From Spartobacteria bacterium (lineage in GTDB: Bacteria; Verrucomicrobiota; Verrucomicrobiia; Chthoniobacterales; UBA10450), in contig PLCN01000019.1 of assembly GCA_003134785.1 (NCBI GenBank), forward strand, positions 1 to 64,000: DNA of 64,000 nucleotides, read 5' to 3'. Positions 51,376-59,452 of the stretch are shown here, in pieces. The translations under genes and the position numbers were made by a program. Below the pieces are notes generated by a model. The model searched no databases, was not told the origin of the DNA, and worked only from the letters and a program-made list of their open reading frames with translations. Within the stretch, counting starts at the first letter, position 1; every line of letters starts with the position of its first letter.

Positions 51376-52295
51376 GATTTCGTCAGGACGAGCGCAAGAA
51401 GAAGCAAAGGCAGATAGATGATCGAAGCCACAAAGAGTTTTCGCGCGTCGGCCGGCACCTGCGTGCGCAAAAATCGCATGGCGACGAGGATGAACAATCC
51501 GTTCAAAAGCAGCTCGAACGCGAGATAAAGGTGATTAACGATGTTGAGAAACGCAGGGAATCCGCAGGCAAGCAAAAGAGCCATGCAGAAGAGGACGGCC
51601 TGGCTGGCGCTGCGTGTTCCGGTGTCGTCGCCTTTCGAGACCATTTCAAATCCAGCGCGCGCATAATCTTCACGGTACATCCACGCGATTGCGAAAAAAT
51701 GCGGCATTTGCCAGAAGAACAGAATAGCGAAGAGACTCCACGCGCCCGGATCGAGCCGCCCCGTGGCGGCGACCCAGCCGATCATCGGCGGCAACGCGCC
51801 CGGAATCGCGCCCACCAGAGTGTTGGTCGTGCTGATTCGTTTCAGCGGCGTATAGGCGAAGATGTAGATGACGATCGTCGCAGCGGCGAGTGAGGCGCTG
51901 AGCCAGTTACAAGCGAGGGCGAGATAAACGACGCCGGCGAGAGCGAGCACGCTACCGAGAATGAAGGCGTCTCGCGGCAGCATACGCCCGGCGGGAATCG
52001 GGCGCGTGCGAGTGCGATGCATGAGCGCGTCGAGTCGGTGTTCCCACCATTGATTCAACGCCGCGGCGCCGCTGGCGGCGAGCGCAGTCCCGAAGAAGGC
52101 GTGGAAGAGCCTGATGAAATTGATCGGCCCTTTCGCGCCGAGATAAAAGCCAACCGCCGTTGTCAGCAAAACCAAAAGAGTCAAACGAGCTTTGATCAAC
52201 TCCGCGAAATCGGACATGACGCGCCGCTGCCTACCGCTCGGTTCGATCACGTTAGTTTCGATTTCCGTCACGCTTGAAATCGCACTCGTTTTCAT
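51372..52295 (-). CDS. ctaB: Protohaem IX farnesyltransferase CtaB
   Basis: A membrane prenyltransferase of about 307 residues that makes haem O. The UbiA-family Asp motifs are visible: NQWWEHRLDALMHRTRTRPI and a second Asp-rich loop, MYREDYARAG. Nine helices are expected. I take the ATG at 52295 (MKTSAISSVTEIETNV) because it overlaps the ctaA stop as ATGA; the open frame upstream lies inside ctaA. The 35-residue N-terminal extension before VMSDFAELIKARLTLLV is unusual. Confidence 0.93.
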   Translation of the reverse strand: MKTSAISSVTEIETNVIEPSGRQRRVMSDFAELIKARLTLLVLLTTAVGFYLGAKGPINFIRLFHAFFGTALAASGAAALNQWWEHRLDALMHRTRTRPIPAGRMLPRDAFILGSVLALAGVVYLALACNWLSASLAAATIVIYIFAYTPLKRISTTNTLVGAIPGALPPMIGWVAATGRLDPGAWSLFAILFFWQMPHFFAIAWMYREDYARAGFEMVSKGDDTGTRSASQAVLFCMALLLACGFPAFLNIVNHLYLAFELLLNGLFILVAMRFLRTQVPADARKLFVASIIYLPLLLLALVLTKS

Positions 52296-53335
52296 GACGC
52301 GTGCGCTTCTTCCGAAACGAGAATCGAGCGCGAGCGCGAGATCGATCGCCGGCTGTCCAACAGTCGCAGGCAAATCGCGGAAAGGCTCACGCCTACCGCA
52401 AGCATGGCAGCGCCGACCGCAACGTGCGCGGTCGCAATATCCGCGGCTTTATTACTCCAAATGACCCAGGCGCCCAGCGTGATCTGAGAGGCCAGCAGCA
52501 GAAACCAGAGATCCGAAAATCGCGCGAGGGCCGGTAAGCGATCGCCGTTTTTGTGGGCGCCGATCAAACACGCGATCACGCCGGCAGCGATGACCAAGGC
52601 AAGAAACCGGTGAGCCATCTGCAACCAAATTTGAAACGGTGTGACCTCCGAGAAGGCGCGGGCGTTTCGCCACTCGTTGATCTGAGCCAAATTCTCCGGC
52701 GAGAGATCAGGAATGAGTTTGCCGTAGGCGGCAGGGAAATCGAGGATCGCGAGGTCGCGATGTTCGTGGCGCATCGTCGCGCCGAGAGCGAGCTGGAGGT
52801 AGATCACGGCGGTGGTGAAGATCGCAACCCGCGCCAGAGTGCGCGCCGCTGTCGCAGAAAAATCGACCGCAGTAATCTGCTGCCACAAACGCGAGGTGGC
52901 GAGCGCGATGACGACGAGTAATCCGAAAAACACTTGGGCAATGCAGGCGTGAAAGATTCCGATCTCGTCTTTCAGCAAGGTGACCCGCAAGCCGCCAAGA
53001 ACGCCTTGTAGAATCACGAGAGCGAGCGCAGCCAAACCGAGATTGCGCAACCAGTGGCGGTTTTCTGCGCGCCAAAGCCAGAAGGCCAGGATGATCGTGA
53101 GAATTCCTACGGTGGAAGCGATCAGGCGATGGACGTGTTCGAGAAATATTCCGCCGACCCATTTGGAAATGGGAAAGAGAAACATGTTGTAACCGAAAGT
53201 CGTCGGCCAATCTGGCACAGCGAGGCCGACTCCTTTGCTCGTGACCATGCCGCCGCTGCAAATGAGGAAGAGCGTGGCGACGGCCGTGAAGAAGGCAAAA
53301 CGGTGAAGCCACGTCATCGATTTTTCCGGAGACAT
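52292..53335 (-). CDS. ctaA: Haem A synthase CtaA (COX15 family)
   Basis: About 347 residues; converts haem O to haem A. Eight membrane helices and the conserved haem-ligand His residues are visible in VHRLIASTVGILTIIL, FHACIAQVFFGLLVVI, MAHRFLALVIAAGVIA and ATAHVAVGAAM. The N-terminus MSPEKSMTWLHRFAFFTAVA is chosen from the position of the first helix; the upstream open frame is repeat-derived. A second ATG lies 18 bases further in. It overlaps ctaB by four bases and is separated from coxB by a repeat. Confidence 0.92.
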   Translation of the reverse strand: MSPEKSMTWLHRFAFFTAVATLFLICSGGMVTSKGVGLAVPDWPTTFGYNMFLFPISKWVGGIFLEHVHRLIASTVGILTIILAFWLWRAENRHWLRNLGLAALALVILQGVLGGLRVTLLKDEIGIFHACIAQVFFGLLVVIALATSRLWQQITAVDFSATAARTLARVAIFTTAVIYLQLALGATMRHEHRDLAILDFPAAYGKLIPDLSPENLAQINEWRNARAFSEVTPFQIWLQMAHRFLALVIAAGVIACLIGAHKNGDRLPALARFSDLWFLLLASQITLGAWVIWSNKAADIATAHVAVGAAMLAVGVSLSAICLRLLDSRRSISRSRSILVSEEAHAS

Positions 53336-53362
53336 TGCGTGAAAGCTTAAACGCAGAGTCGG

Positions 53363-53447
53363 GGTAGCGCACGCGTCTCGCGTGCTGGTTGGCCTATCGC
53401 CAAAACAATTTTTTCGAAAAATTCGCGATCCCGAGGACGCGCTACCC
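53363..53447. repeat. GGGTAGCGCACGCG-type repeat overlapping the coxB stop
   Basis: GGTAGCGCACGCGTC (53363-53377) faces GACGCGCTACC (53436-53446) at the other end, with TTGGCCTATCGCCAA and TTTTTTCGAAAAA palindromes inside. The right arm contains the complement of the coxB stop (53442-53444). The left part matches 14886-14949. Confidence 0.7.
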
Positions 53448-54368
53448 GCTAGGACTTGGGCTCGGCGCCTTCGGAGCCTCGCCCGGTTTGCCATCGGGCG
53501 CGCCGCTTGGGTTCGCCGTTTTAGGTGCGCCGGGAGGCGGCACAGTTCCCGGAGTCGGCCCGACTGGAGGTTCACCTGGCGGCCGGTCCGTTGGCGCGGG
53601 CGCAGGTGGTGCGCCGCCAAGTTCCGCCTGCTCTTTCAGCCATGCTTGATATTCCGCCGGGTTGTCGACCACGAGCATCCCTTTCATTCCATAATGGCCG
53701 AGACCGCAAAGCTGACCGCAGACGACCTCGTAGCTGCCGGTTTTGATTGGCTTGAACCACATCGGAATGAGCTGGCCGGGAATCGCATCCTGCGCCATGC
53801 GCATGTTCGGCAGTGCGAAATTATGGATCACGTCCTTCGAAGAAAGCTCGATGATGACTGGCCGATCGACGGGCACATGCAGCTCGCCCTGCACCACGAT
53901 GTCGTCCTTCGCCGCAGGATCGTTGTAATCGAGGCCGAGCGGATTCGAGTTGGAAAGGAGCGCGATCTCACGCCGGCCGAACTGACCATCCGGTCCCGGC
54001 AGATGAAAATTCCAGTTAAACTGCTGACCGATCGCGTGGACCAGGATTGCATCTTTATCTTCGGGAAATTGATTCACGCGCTTCGCCCAGAGCGGGATCG
54101 CGAACCCGACGAGCAGGACGGCTTCGATCAGCACGACGGCAAATTCCAGATGCGTAGAGATGCCGCTCTTCACACCTTCGTGATCGGCGACGGGATGCCG
54201 GCTTTTGCGGAAGCGCAGAAGCACGTAAATAAAAAACGCCGACCAGCCGATAAAAAGCGCACCCATGAACCAATGGCAGAACTCAATGATGTGATCGATT
54301 TGATAGCCGTGCTCGGAAGCATTCGGTGGGAGGCCGATCAATTCGTTGAGGAACGCGAGGCTAGTCAT
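53442..54368 (-). CDS. coxB: Cytochrome c oxidase subunit II
   Basis: 308 residues. Two membrane helices (WFMGALFIGWSAFFIYVLLR, FAVVLIEAVLLVGFAIPLW) are followed by the cupredoxin domain with the full CuA ligand set: H182 (VIHNFALP), and C217, C221, H225 and M228 in CGQLCGLGHYGMKG. No haem c motif (CxxCH) is fused, so it is not a caa3 subunit. The C-terminal 60 residues are a Pro/Gly/Ala-rich tail of unknown use. The stop codon lies inside a repeat. It overlaps the upstream small gene by eight bases. Confidence 0.95.
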   Translation of the reverse strand: MTSLAFLNELIGLPPNASEHGYQIDHIIEFCHWFMGALFIGWSAFFIYVLLRFRKSRHPVADHEGVKSGISTHLEFAVVLIEAVLLVGFAIPLWAKRVNQFPEDKDAILVHAIGQQFNWNFHLPGPDGQFGRREIALLSNSNPLGLDYNDPAAKDDIVVQGELHVPVDRPVIIELSSKDVIHNFALPNMRMAQDAIPGQLIPMWFKPIKTGSYEVVCGQLCGLGHYGMKGMLVVDNPAEYQAWLKEQAELGGAPPAPAPTDRPPGEPPVGPTPGTVPPPGAPKTANPSGAPDGKPGEAPKAPSPSPSG

Positions 54369-54621
54369 ATTTATCCAGATCCTCGTCAGTCAATTCCTGG
54401 TGCGGCTCGAGCGGAGCATTGGCGTGGCGCCAGAGATGAAAACCAAATGCTCCCACGCCGCCCATGACAGACATGACGACACCCATCAGGACCCAGATCG
54501 CGACCGCCATGTGCTCGGTCGATTTCGCATCTTGCGCGCCGAAGCAAACCGAGCAGGCCACGGCTTGTCCCATTTGGGAGCCGAGAAAAAGCAGGAAGGC
54601 GACGATTAGCTTCATCCTCAT
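54361..54621 (-). CDS. Small membrane protein with a CSVCFG motif, cox operon
   Basis: 86 residues, with a signal-like N-terminus (KLIVAFLLFLGSQMGQAVA) directly followed by CSVCFG, then a second helix (HMAVAIWVLMGVVMSVMGGV) and an acidic tail. The Cys pair lying at the periplasmic face suggests metal or disulfide chemistry, perhaps copper handling for the oxidase. The start overlaps the previous stop as ATGA. I do not recognise a named family. Confidence 0.7.
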   Translation of the reverse strand: MRMKLIVAFLLFLGSQMGQAVACSVCFGAQDAKSTEHMAVAIWVLMGVVMSVMGGVGAFGFHLWRHANAPLEPHQELTDEDLDKYD

Positions 54622-54827
54622 ATGATGATCCGAAGCCGTTTCATTTTTCGGTAAAACCAGATGCCGTAAATTATCAGCGCGACGGCGGAGAGAAAGGAAC
54701 AGATCGCGCCGACGCGAAAAGCGGGCGCATCGGCAACGGATTCAACCCAGAGACACCAGGCTCCCACACCGAGCGCGAGCAAAGTCGACACGCTGATGAA
54801 AACGATATGGAAACCTTTTAGCGACAT
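54618..54827 (-). CDS. Small two-helix membrane protein, cox operon
   Basis: 69 residues with two membrane helices (IVFISVSTLLALGVGAWCLW and AICSFLSAVALIIYGIWFYR) and a basic tail. It starts immediately after the coxD stop with no gap, and overlaps the next gene by four bases. Its position makes it a likely accessory or assembly factor of the oxidase; the sequence gives no further clue. Confidence 0.7.
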   Translation of the reverse strand: MSLKGFHIVFISVSTLLALGVGAWCLWVESVADAPAFRVGAICSFLSAVALIIYGIWFYRKMKRLRIII

Positions 54828-55196
54828 TTAGCGAGTGATCGGATCGTACCAGGCAAGATAGGTGAGCCAGAAAAGTCCAAAGACGAAAAAAAAGGTGAAG
54901 ACGAGGATGCGATAGATCATCCGCTTTTCGGAGGAAAGATGCATGAAGATCGCCGCGACGAGGCCGGCCTTAAACGTGGCTACGAGTAACGCTACCGCGA
55001 CGTTCGCCTTCGGCGTTCCGAAATTAACGTAAGAGAGGGCAACGGTGATACCGGTAAAAAGAAGAAGAGTCCCGCCGACCATGAGATAACCACGAATGTG
55101 TTTTGCGACATCGTGGGCGACGTGCTCGTCGTGCGAAGCATCTCCCGCGGTGGCGGGGGCGGTCTCGGCGATAAGCGGTTCGTGCGATTCGTCCAT
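54828..55196 (-). CDS. coxD: Cytochrome c oxidase subunit IV (prokaryotic type)
   Basis: 122 residues from the ATG at 55196 (MDESHEPLIAETAP). Three hydrophobic helices (GYLMVGGTLLLFTGITVALS; AVALLVATFKAGLVAAIFMH; ILVFTFFFVFGLFWLTYLA) match the prokaryotic COX4 layout, in which the middle helix ends in the FKAGLVAAIFMHL motif. It is four bases downstream of coxC. The longer open frame upstream is antisense-like noise. Confidence 0.88.
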   Translation of the reverse strand: MDESHEPLIAETAPATAGDASHDEHVAHDVAKHIRGYLMVGGTLLLFTGITVALSYVNFGTPKANVAVALLVATFKAGLVAAIFMHLSSEKRMIYRILVFTFFFVFGLFWLTYLAWYDPITR

Positions 55197-55200
55197 TGGA

Positions 55201-56076
55201 TTAAAGCAGGTAAAAGAGCGGGAAAACGAAAATCCAGACCAGATCGACAAAGTGCCAGAACAAGCCGGCAACCTCAACTCGATTGGCGAGATGCTCGGGG
55301 TTGCGCTTGTAAAGTTTCGTTCCGACCGGCAGCCAAAGGTAGGTGAAGACAATCACACCGCCGAGCACGTGTAATCCGTGCAAACCCGTGATCGTAAAGT
55401 AGCTCGCGAAATAAGCGCTGTGCTTCGGTAGAAACATGTTCGCGTATTCGACATCAGCTTTCTCGATGGTGACTACCTTGTCCGTCGCGGGGACATAGAG
55501 GAAGTGCGGGCGATCCATGTTCGGATTGGTCGGATCGGCGTTCACGGGATCGAGCGCCACCTCGTACTCCTTCACGTTCTCGTCATGGAGCGCCTCGGGA
55601 TTATGCAAGTGACCGCTGATTTCGATGCGAGGCGCAAGTCCCCTTTCAGCCAGGTGATGGTTCCCGAGATACGGCTCATATTTTTCGAGCGCGTCCTTTT
55701 TAATGAAAGCCCCAAAGTGCTCGAACTTTTGCGGCCATTCGTAGGCAAGTTTCACGCCGAGGAAAATGACGCCACACGAGATCGTGACGAGCATGTACCA
55801 CCAATAGGCGCGAAACCGGCGCATCTTGAGCGACGCCCAAGCCATCACGACGGTGACTGACGAGGCGATGAGAATCGCCGTGTTCATCGTGCCGACTGGC
55901 ACGTTCAACAATCCGTGCGGCCATGCGCCCGGGGCCGCATCAAGCCGCAAGAAAACATAAGCGGAGAAAAGCCCGCCGAAGAGCATCACTTCCGACGCAA
56001 GAAAAAGCCAGATGCCGACCTTCGCGTTCCAAAGTCCGGTATCGGGCCGGGCGGTGACTGTGTAGGGAATTTCCAT
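55201..56076 (-). CDS. coxC: Cytochrome c oxidase subunit III with a large hydrophilic insertion
   Basis: About 291 residues from the ATG at 56076. The N-terminal helices (KVGIWLFLASEVMLFGGLFS, NTAILIASSVTVVMAWASL) and the C-terminal ones (YFTITGLHGLHVLGGVIVFT, GLFWHFVDLVWIFVFPLFYL) are typical of heme-copper subunit III. Between helices, residues about 118-217 form a hydrophilic stretch (KFEHFGAFIKKDALEKYEPY to NADPTNPNMDRPHFLYVPAT) absent from standard subunit III. It starts four bases after coxA ends. Subunit III stabilises proton uptake in subunit I. Confidence 0.92.
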   Translation of the reverse strand: MEIPYTVTARPDTGLWNAKVGIWLFLASEVMLFGGLFSAYVFLRLDAAPGAWPHGLLNVPVGTMNTAILIASSVTVVMAWASLKMRRFRAYWWYMLVTISCGVIFLGVKLAYEWPQKFEHFGAFIKKDALEKYEPYLGNHHLAERGLAPRIEISGHLHNPEALHDENVKEYEVALDPVNADPTNPNMDRPHFLYVPATDKVVTIEKADVEYANMFLPKHSAYFASYFTITGLHGLHVLGGVIVFTYLWLPVGTKLYKRNPEHLANRVEVAGLFWHFVDLVWIFVFPLFYLL

Positions 56077-56080
56077 GGCG

Positions 56081-57994
56081 CTAATGAACGGCAGCGGCAG
56101 CTTCGTAGGCTTTGCGGTCGCTCTCGCGCATTGGTTCGCTTTGCATCGTGAAATCGGTCTCGCGGCCAGGAAGGCTATATTCGTATGGACCGCGGTAAAC
56201 CGTCGGGGTCGTAGCGAAATTTCCGTGCGGCGGCGGAGAAGGCGCGGTCCATTCGAGTGTCGTGGCTTCCCATGGATTGTCGTCTGTTTTCTCTCCGTGC
56301 TTGATGCTCCAGAAAAAATTGATGATGAACGGAATTTGCGCCAGACCCATCGTCCATGCGGCAATGGAGATCGGCGTGTTCCATTGGAATCCGCTCAGGC
56401 CCCAGACCTTTTCGCCCGCCAGTTGCCAACCCTGCCCACCGTCATACCAGCGCCGGTGCATGCCGAGCATTCCCTGCAAGAACATCGGCAAAAAGATCAT
56501 GTTCATGCAAATGAGCGAAGGCCAAAAATGCACCTTCCCCCAGAATTCATTCATTCTTCGCCCCGTCGCTTTCGGGAACCAAAAATAAATTCCGGCGAAG
56601 ACGGCGAAGATCGTTCCTGGCGCGACGATGTAGTGGAAATGCGCGATCACGTAATAGGTGTCGTGCAGGTAAAGATCGGCCGAATTGAAGGCGAGCGGAA
56701 TTCCCGTCAATCCACCGATGCCGAACATGGGCAGGAACGCCGTTGCGAAAAGCATCGGGACATTGAAGCGAATCGAGCCGCCCCAAAGCGAGATGAAGAA
56801 CGCGCTCAGGATGATGACGGACGGGATGGAAATGATCATCGTGGTCGTCTGGAAAAACGCGCTGACGACCGAACCCATTCCGGTGAGCCACATGTGATGG
56901 GCCCAGACGATGAAGGAAAGAAATCCGAGAACGAGCGCGGCGAAGACGAGCGACTTGTAACCCCAGAGCGGCTTGCGCGTGTTGTTCGCGATGATTTCCG
57001 CCACGATGCCCATGCCGGGAAGAATCAGCACGTAAACTTCGGGGTGGCCGAGGAACCAGAACAAATGCTGCCAAAGCAGCGGACTGCCGCCGCCGCTGTT
57101 GTGGAGCGGCGCGCCGTTGATGACGAGACCGCTCGGCATGAAAAAGCTGGTTCCGGCTACACGGTCCATCAATTGCATCACGACTGCCGACTCCAAGGGT
57201 GGAAATGCGAGGAGGAGCAGAAATGCCGTCACGAACTGCGCCCAGACAAAGAACGGCAGGCGCATCCAGGTCATTCCCTTGGCGCGGAGCTGAATGATGG
57301 TCGCGATGAAATTGACCGCACCCAGAAGCGACGACGTAATCAGCAAAATGAAGCCGATCAGCCAGAGCGTCTGGCCGTTGAAAATCGGATGGTAAGTCGG
57401 ACCTTTGTCAGCGATGACCGCGAGCGGGGTGTAGGAAGTCCAACCGCCTTTGGCCGCTCCACCCGGAACGAAAAAGCTGGTGAGCATAACGATGCCACCG
57501 AAAAAGAAAGCCTGGTAACTCGCCATGTTGATTTTCGGAAAGGTCATGTCGGGCGCGCCGATTTGGAGCGGCACGACGAAATTCCCGAAAGCCGCAAACG
57601 CGATCGGGACGATGCCGAGAAAGATCATGATCGTCCCGTGCATCGCGCCTAACGAGTTGTAAAACTCCGGCGTCATCTTGCCGTCCGGCATGCTGCCTTC
57701 GCCGAAGAAATGCCCGAGCCAGCTCCCGATCACCGGCAGGGCCTGGCCCGGATACGCCAGTTGCCAGCGCATCAGCATCATGAGCGAAAAACCGAAGAAA
57801 AGAAAAAGCAGGCCGGTGATGCCGTATTGGATCCCAATCACCTTGTGGTCGGTCGAGATAATGTACTTTCGCCAGAACGGAAGCTCGTGATGGTCGTGCC
57901 CGGCATCGTGATGATGCGGATCGCCTGCCGCGCCGGAGCCGGGCGAAGGCGGGTGTTCGTGCGTATCGGTAGCGAGGCCAGAGGAAGCGTCCAT
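56081..57994 (-). CDS. coxA: Cytochrome c oxidase subunit I
   Basis: A 637-residue heme-copper oxidase subunit with a His-rich N-terminal tail (GDPHHHDAGHDHHELPF). The metal ligands are present: H119 and H454 (haem a), H452 (haem a3), H317, H366 and H367 (CuB), with Y321 of HPEVY completing the His-Tyr link. The D-channel glutamate is retained (E319). At the position of the K-channel lysine (VPTGIKIF in Paracoccus) the sequence reads IPSVIILS, so an Ile (about I395) replaces it. It is the first gene of the cox operon. The class is A-type by the HPEVY motif. Confidence 0.96.
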   Translation of the reverse strand: MDASSGLATDTHEHPPSPGSGAAGDPHHHDAGHDHHELPFWRKYIISTDHKVIGIQYGITGLLFLFFGFSLMMLMRWQLAYPGQALPVIGSWLGHFFGEGSMPDGKMTPEFYNSLGAMHGTIMIFLGIVPIAFAAFGNFVVPLQIGAPDMTFPKINMASYQAFFFGGIVMLTSFFVPGGAAKGGWTSYTPLAVIADKGPTYHPIFNGQTLWLIGFILLITSSLLGAVNFIATIIQLRAKGMTWMRLPFFVWAQFVTAFLLLLAFPPLESAVVMQLMDRVAGTSFFMPSGLVINGAPLHNSGGGSPLLWQHLFWFLGHPEVYVLILPGMGIVAEIIANNTRKPLWGYKSLVFAALVLGFLSFIVWAHHMWLTGMGSVVSAFFQTTTMIISIPSVIILSAFFISLWGGSIRFNVPMLFATAFLPMFGIGGLTGIPLAFNSADLYLHDTYYVIAHFHYIVAPGTIFAVFAGIYFWFPKATGRRMNEFWGKVHFWPSLICMNMIFLPMFLQGMLGMHRRWYDGGQGWQLAGEKVWGLSGFQWNTPISIAAWTMGLAQIPFIINFFWSIKHGEKTDDNPWEATTLEWTAPSPPPHGNFATTPTVYRGPYEYSLPGRETDFTMQSEPMRESDRKAYEAAAAVH

Positions 57995-58251
57995 ATGCGG
58001 GAATCTGAAACTGAATATCAGGGCAAAGTTTTCAAGAGAAAAGCGCCTTTTTAATCAGAATACATTCCGCGATAAGATCGCGGCTTGGGGCCATTCTGCG
58101 TGTCACGTTTTTCGAAGACCCTCGTCCTGGCCTTCCCCCCGTTCGAAAGAAGGGGCGCCTGAGATGTGGACCCGTGTAAGGAATCAGTAGTCTCCCTCAG
58201 CCGGTCCGGCACACTTCTGGCTAAGTTATACCCCGGCTTCTCCGAGCTATT
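57995..58251. other. Divergent intergenic region before coxA and the PilT-like gene
   Basis: 257 bases separating two divergent genes. TTATACC (58226-58232) lies 20 bases before the GTG start of the pilT-like gene and could be a weak -10 or only chance. A short palindrome, CGTTCGAAAG (58140-58149), is seen. I find no open frame, RNA or clear promoter. Confidence 0.4.
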
Positions 58252-59430
58252 GTGAATAAGGAACTTATAGATGCTCTGCTTTCAGCGATGATCAGCAGCA
58301 GCGAAGGCATTTCCGATCTGCTCTTCGCTGTGGGCCGGCCCCCCATTATCGAGGAACATGGCCTCCTGGAAGAATTTCCCGTGGAAACGCCCACCGGCGT
58401 GCTGGATTCGGCGCTGGTCGAACAAATCGCGACCCACTTGATGGGCGGCGACGAGCGGCTCGCGAACGATTTCGCGACTTACGGATCGTGCGATTGCAGT
58501 TATGCGCTCTCGGGCTTAGCGCGATTTCGCGTCAATATTTTCAAGCAGAACGGCCGGCAAGCGATCGTGATGCGTAAGCTCCAGACCGAGATCCCGACGC
58601 TCGATCAACTGGGCCTGCCTCCGATTTTCAAGGAAATGATCAAGGAGAGGAACGGGATTATTTTTGTCACGGGCGCGACTGGGAGCGGCAAGACGACGAC
58701 GCTCGCCGCGATGCTGAACGAGCTGAACGAATCGCAAAAAATCCACATCCTCACGCTGGAAGATCCGATCGAGTTTCTGCATCCGCACAAAAGTGCGCTT
58801 TTTAATCAGCGCCAGCTCGGGAAGGATTTTCCCGATTTCGCGAGCGGGCTGCGCGCCGCGCTCCGGCAGGCGCCGAAGGTAATTCTCGTGGGCGAAATTC
58901 GCGACCGCGCCACGATGGAGATCGCGATGACGGCGTCAGAAACCGGTCACATCGTTTTCACGACGATGCACACGATTAACGCCGGCCAAACAATCAACCG
59001 CGTCCTCGGCATGTTCGCTAAGGATGAAGAACCGCAGCTCCGGCAGCGGCTGGCCGACACCGTCCGTTATGTGGTGAGCCAGCGGCTCGTGACCAAAGTC
59101 GGCGGCGGCCGCATGCTCGTTTCCGAAATCATGGGCAGCAGCCTGCGCACGCGCGAAACGCTGCTTTACGGCGAAGGCGAGAATCGGACCTTCCAGGAAA
59201 TCATCGAGGCCGGCGGAACGATGGGCTGGCACACTTTTGATCAATCGCTCCTCGCCGCTTACAAGGCCGATCTAATTACGGACGAGACCACTCTCATTTT
59301 CTGCGCGCATAAAAACAAAATGCGGCGCGACATCGACATGGTGAAAAAATTGCGGGGCCGCACCTACGAAGAACCGTCCGGCCTCCGGATGGAGCCTGAG
59401 CCCCAAGCGAATGCTTTCGCCGCTGCGTAA
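58252..59430 (+). CDS. Type IV pilus retraction-type ATPase (PilT-like)
   Basis: A 392-residue secretion-family ATPase with a GTG start. The N-terminal PAS-like domain (ISDLLFAVGRPPIIEEHGLL) is followed by Walker A GATGSGKT (141-148), the Asp box (TLEDPIEFLH), Walker B VILVGEIRDRATMEIAM and the His box (HIVFTTMHTINAGQTINR). There is no zinc-binding Cys cluster, which distinguishes PilT/PilU from GspE/PilB. PilT drives pilus retraction; the counterpart assembly ATPase in the window is at 33936-35666. It lies 22 bases before a receiver-domain gene, probably co-transcribed. Confidence 0.9.
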   Translation: MNKELIDALLSAMISSSEGISDLLFAVGRPPIIEEHGLLEEFPVETPTGVLDSALVEQIATHLMGGDERLANDFATYGSCDCSYALSGLARFRVNIFKQNGRQAIVMRKLQTEIPTLDQLGLPPIFKEMIKERNGIIFVTGATGSGKTTTLAAMLNELNESQKIHILTLEDPIEFLHPHKSALFNQRQLGKDFPDFASGLRAALRQAPKVILVGEIRDRATMEIAMTASETGHIVFTTMHTINAGQTINRVLGMFAKDEEPQLRQRLADTVRYVVSQRLVTKVGGGRMLVSEIMGSSLRTRETLLYGEGENRTFQEIIEAGGTMGWHTFDQSLLAAYKADLITDETTLIFCAHKNKMRRDIDMVKKLRGRTYEEPSGLRMEPEPQANAFAAA

Positions 59431-59452
59431 AATCAAAAGGACAGCCTAACAA

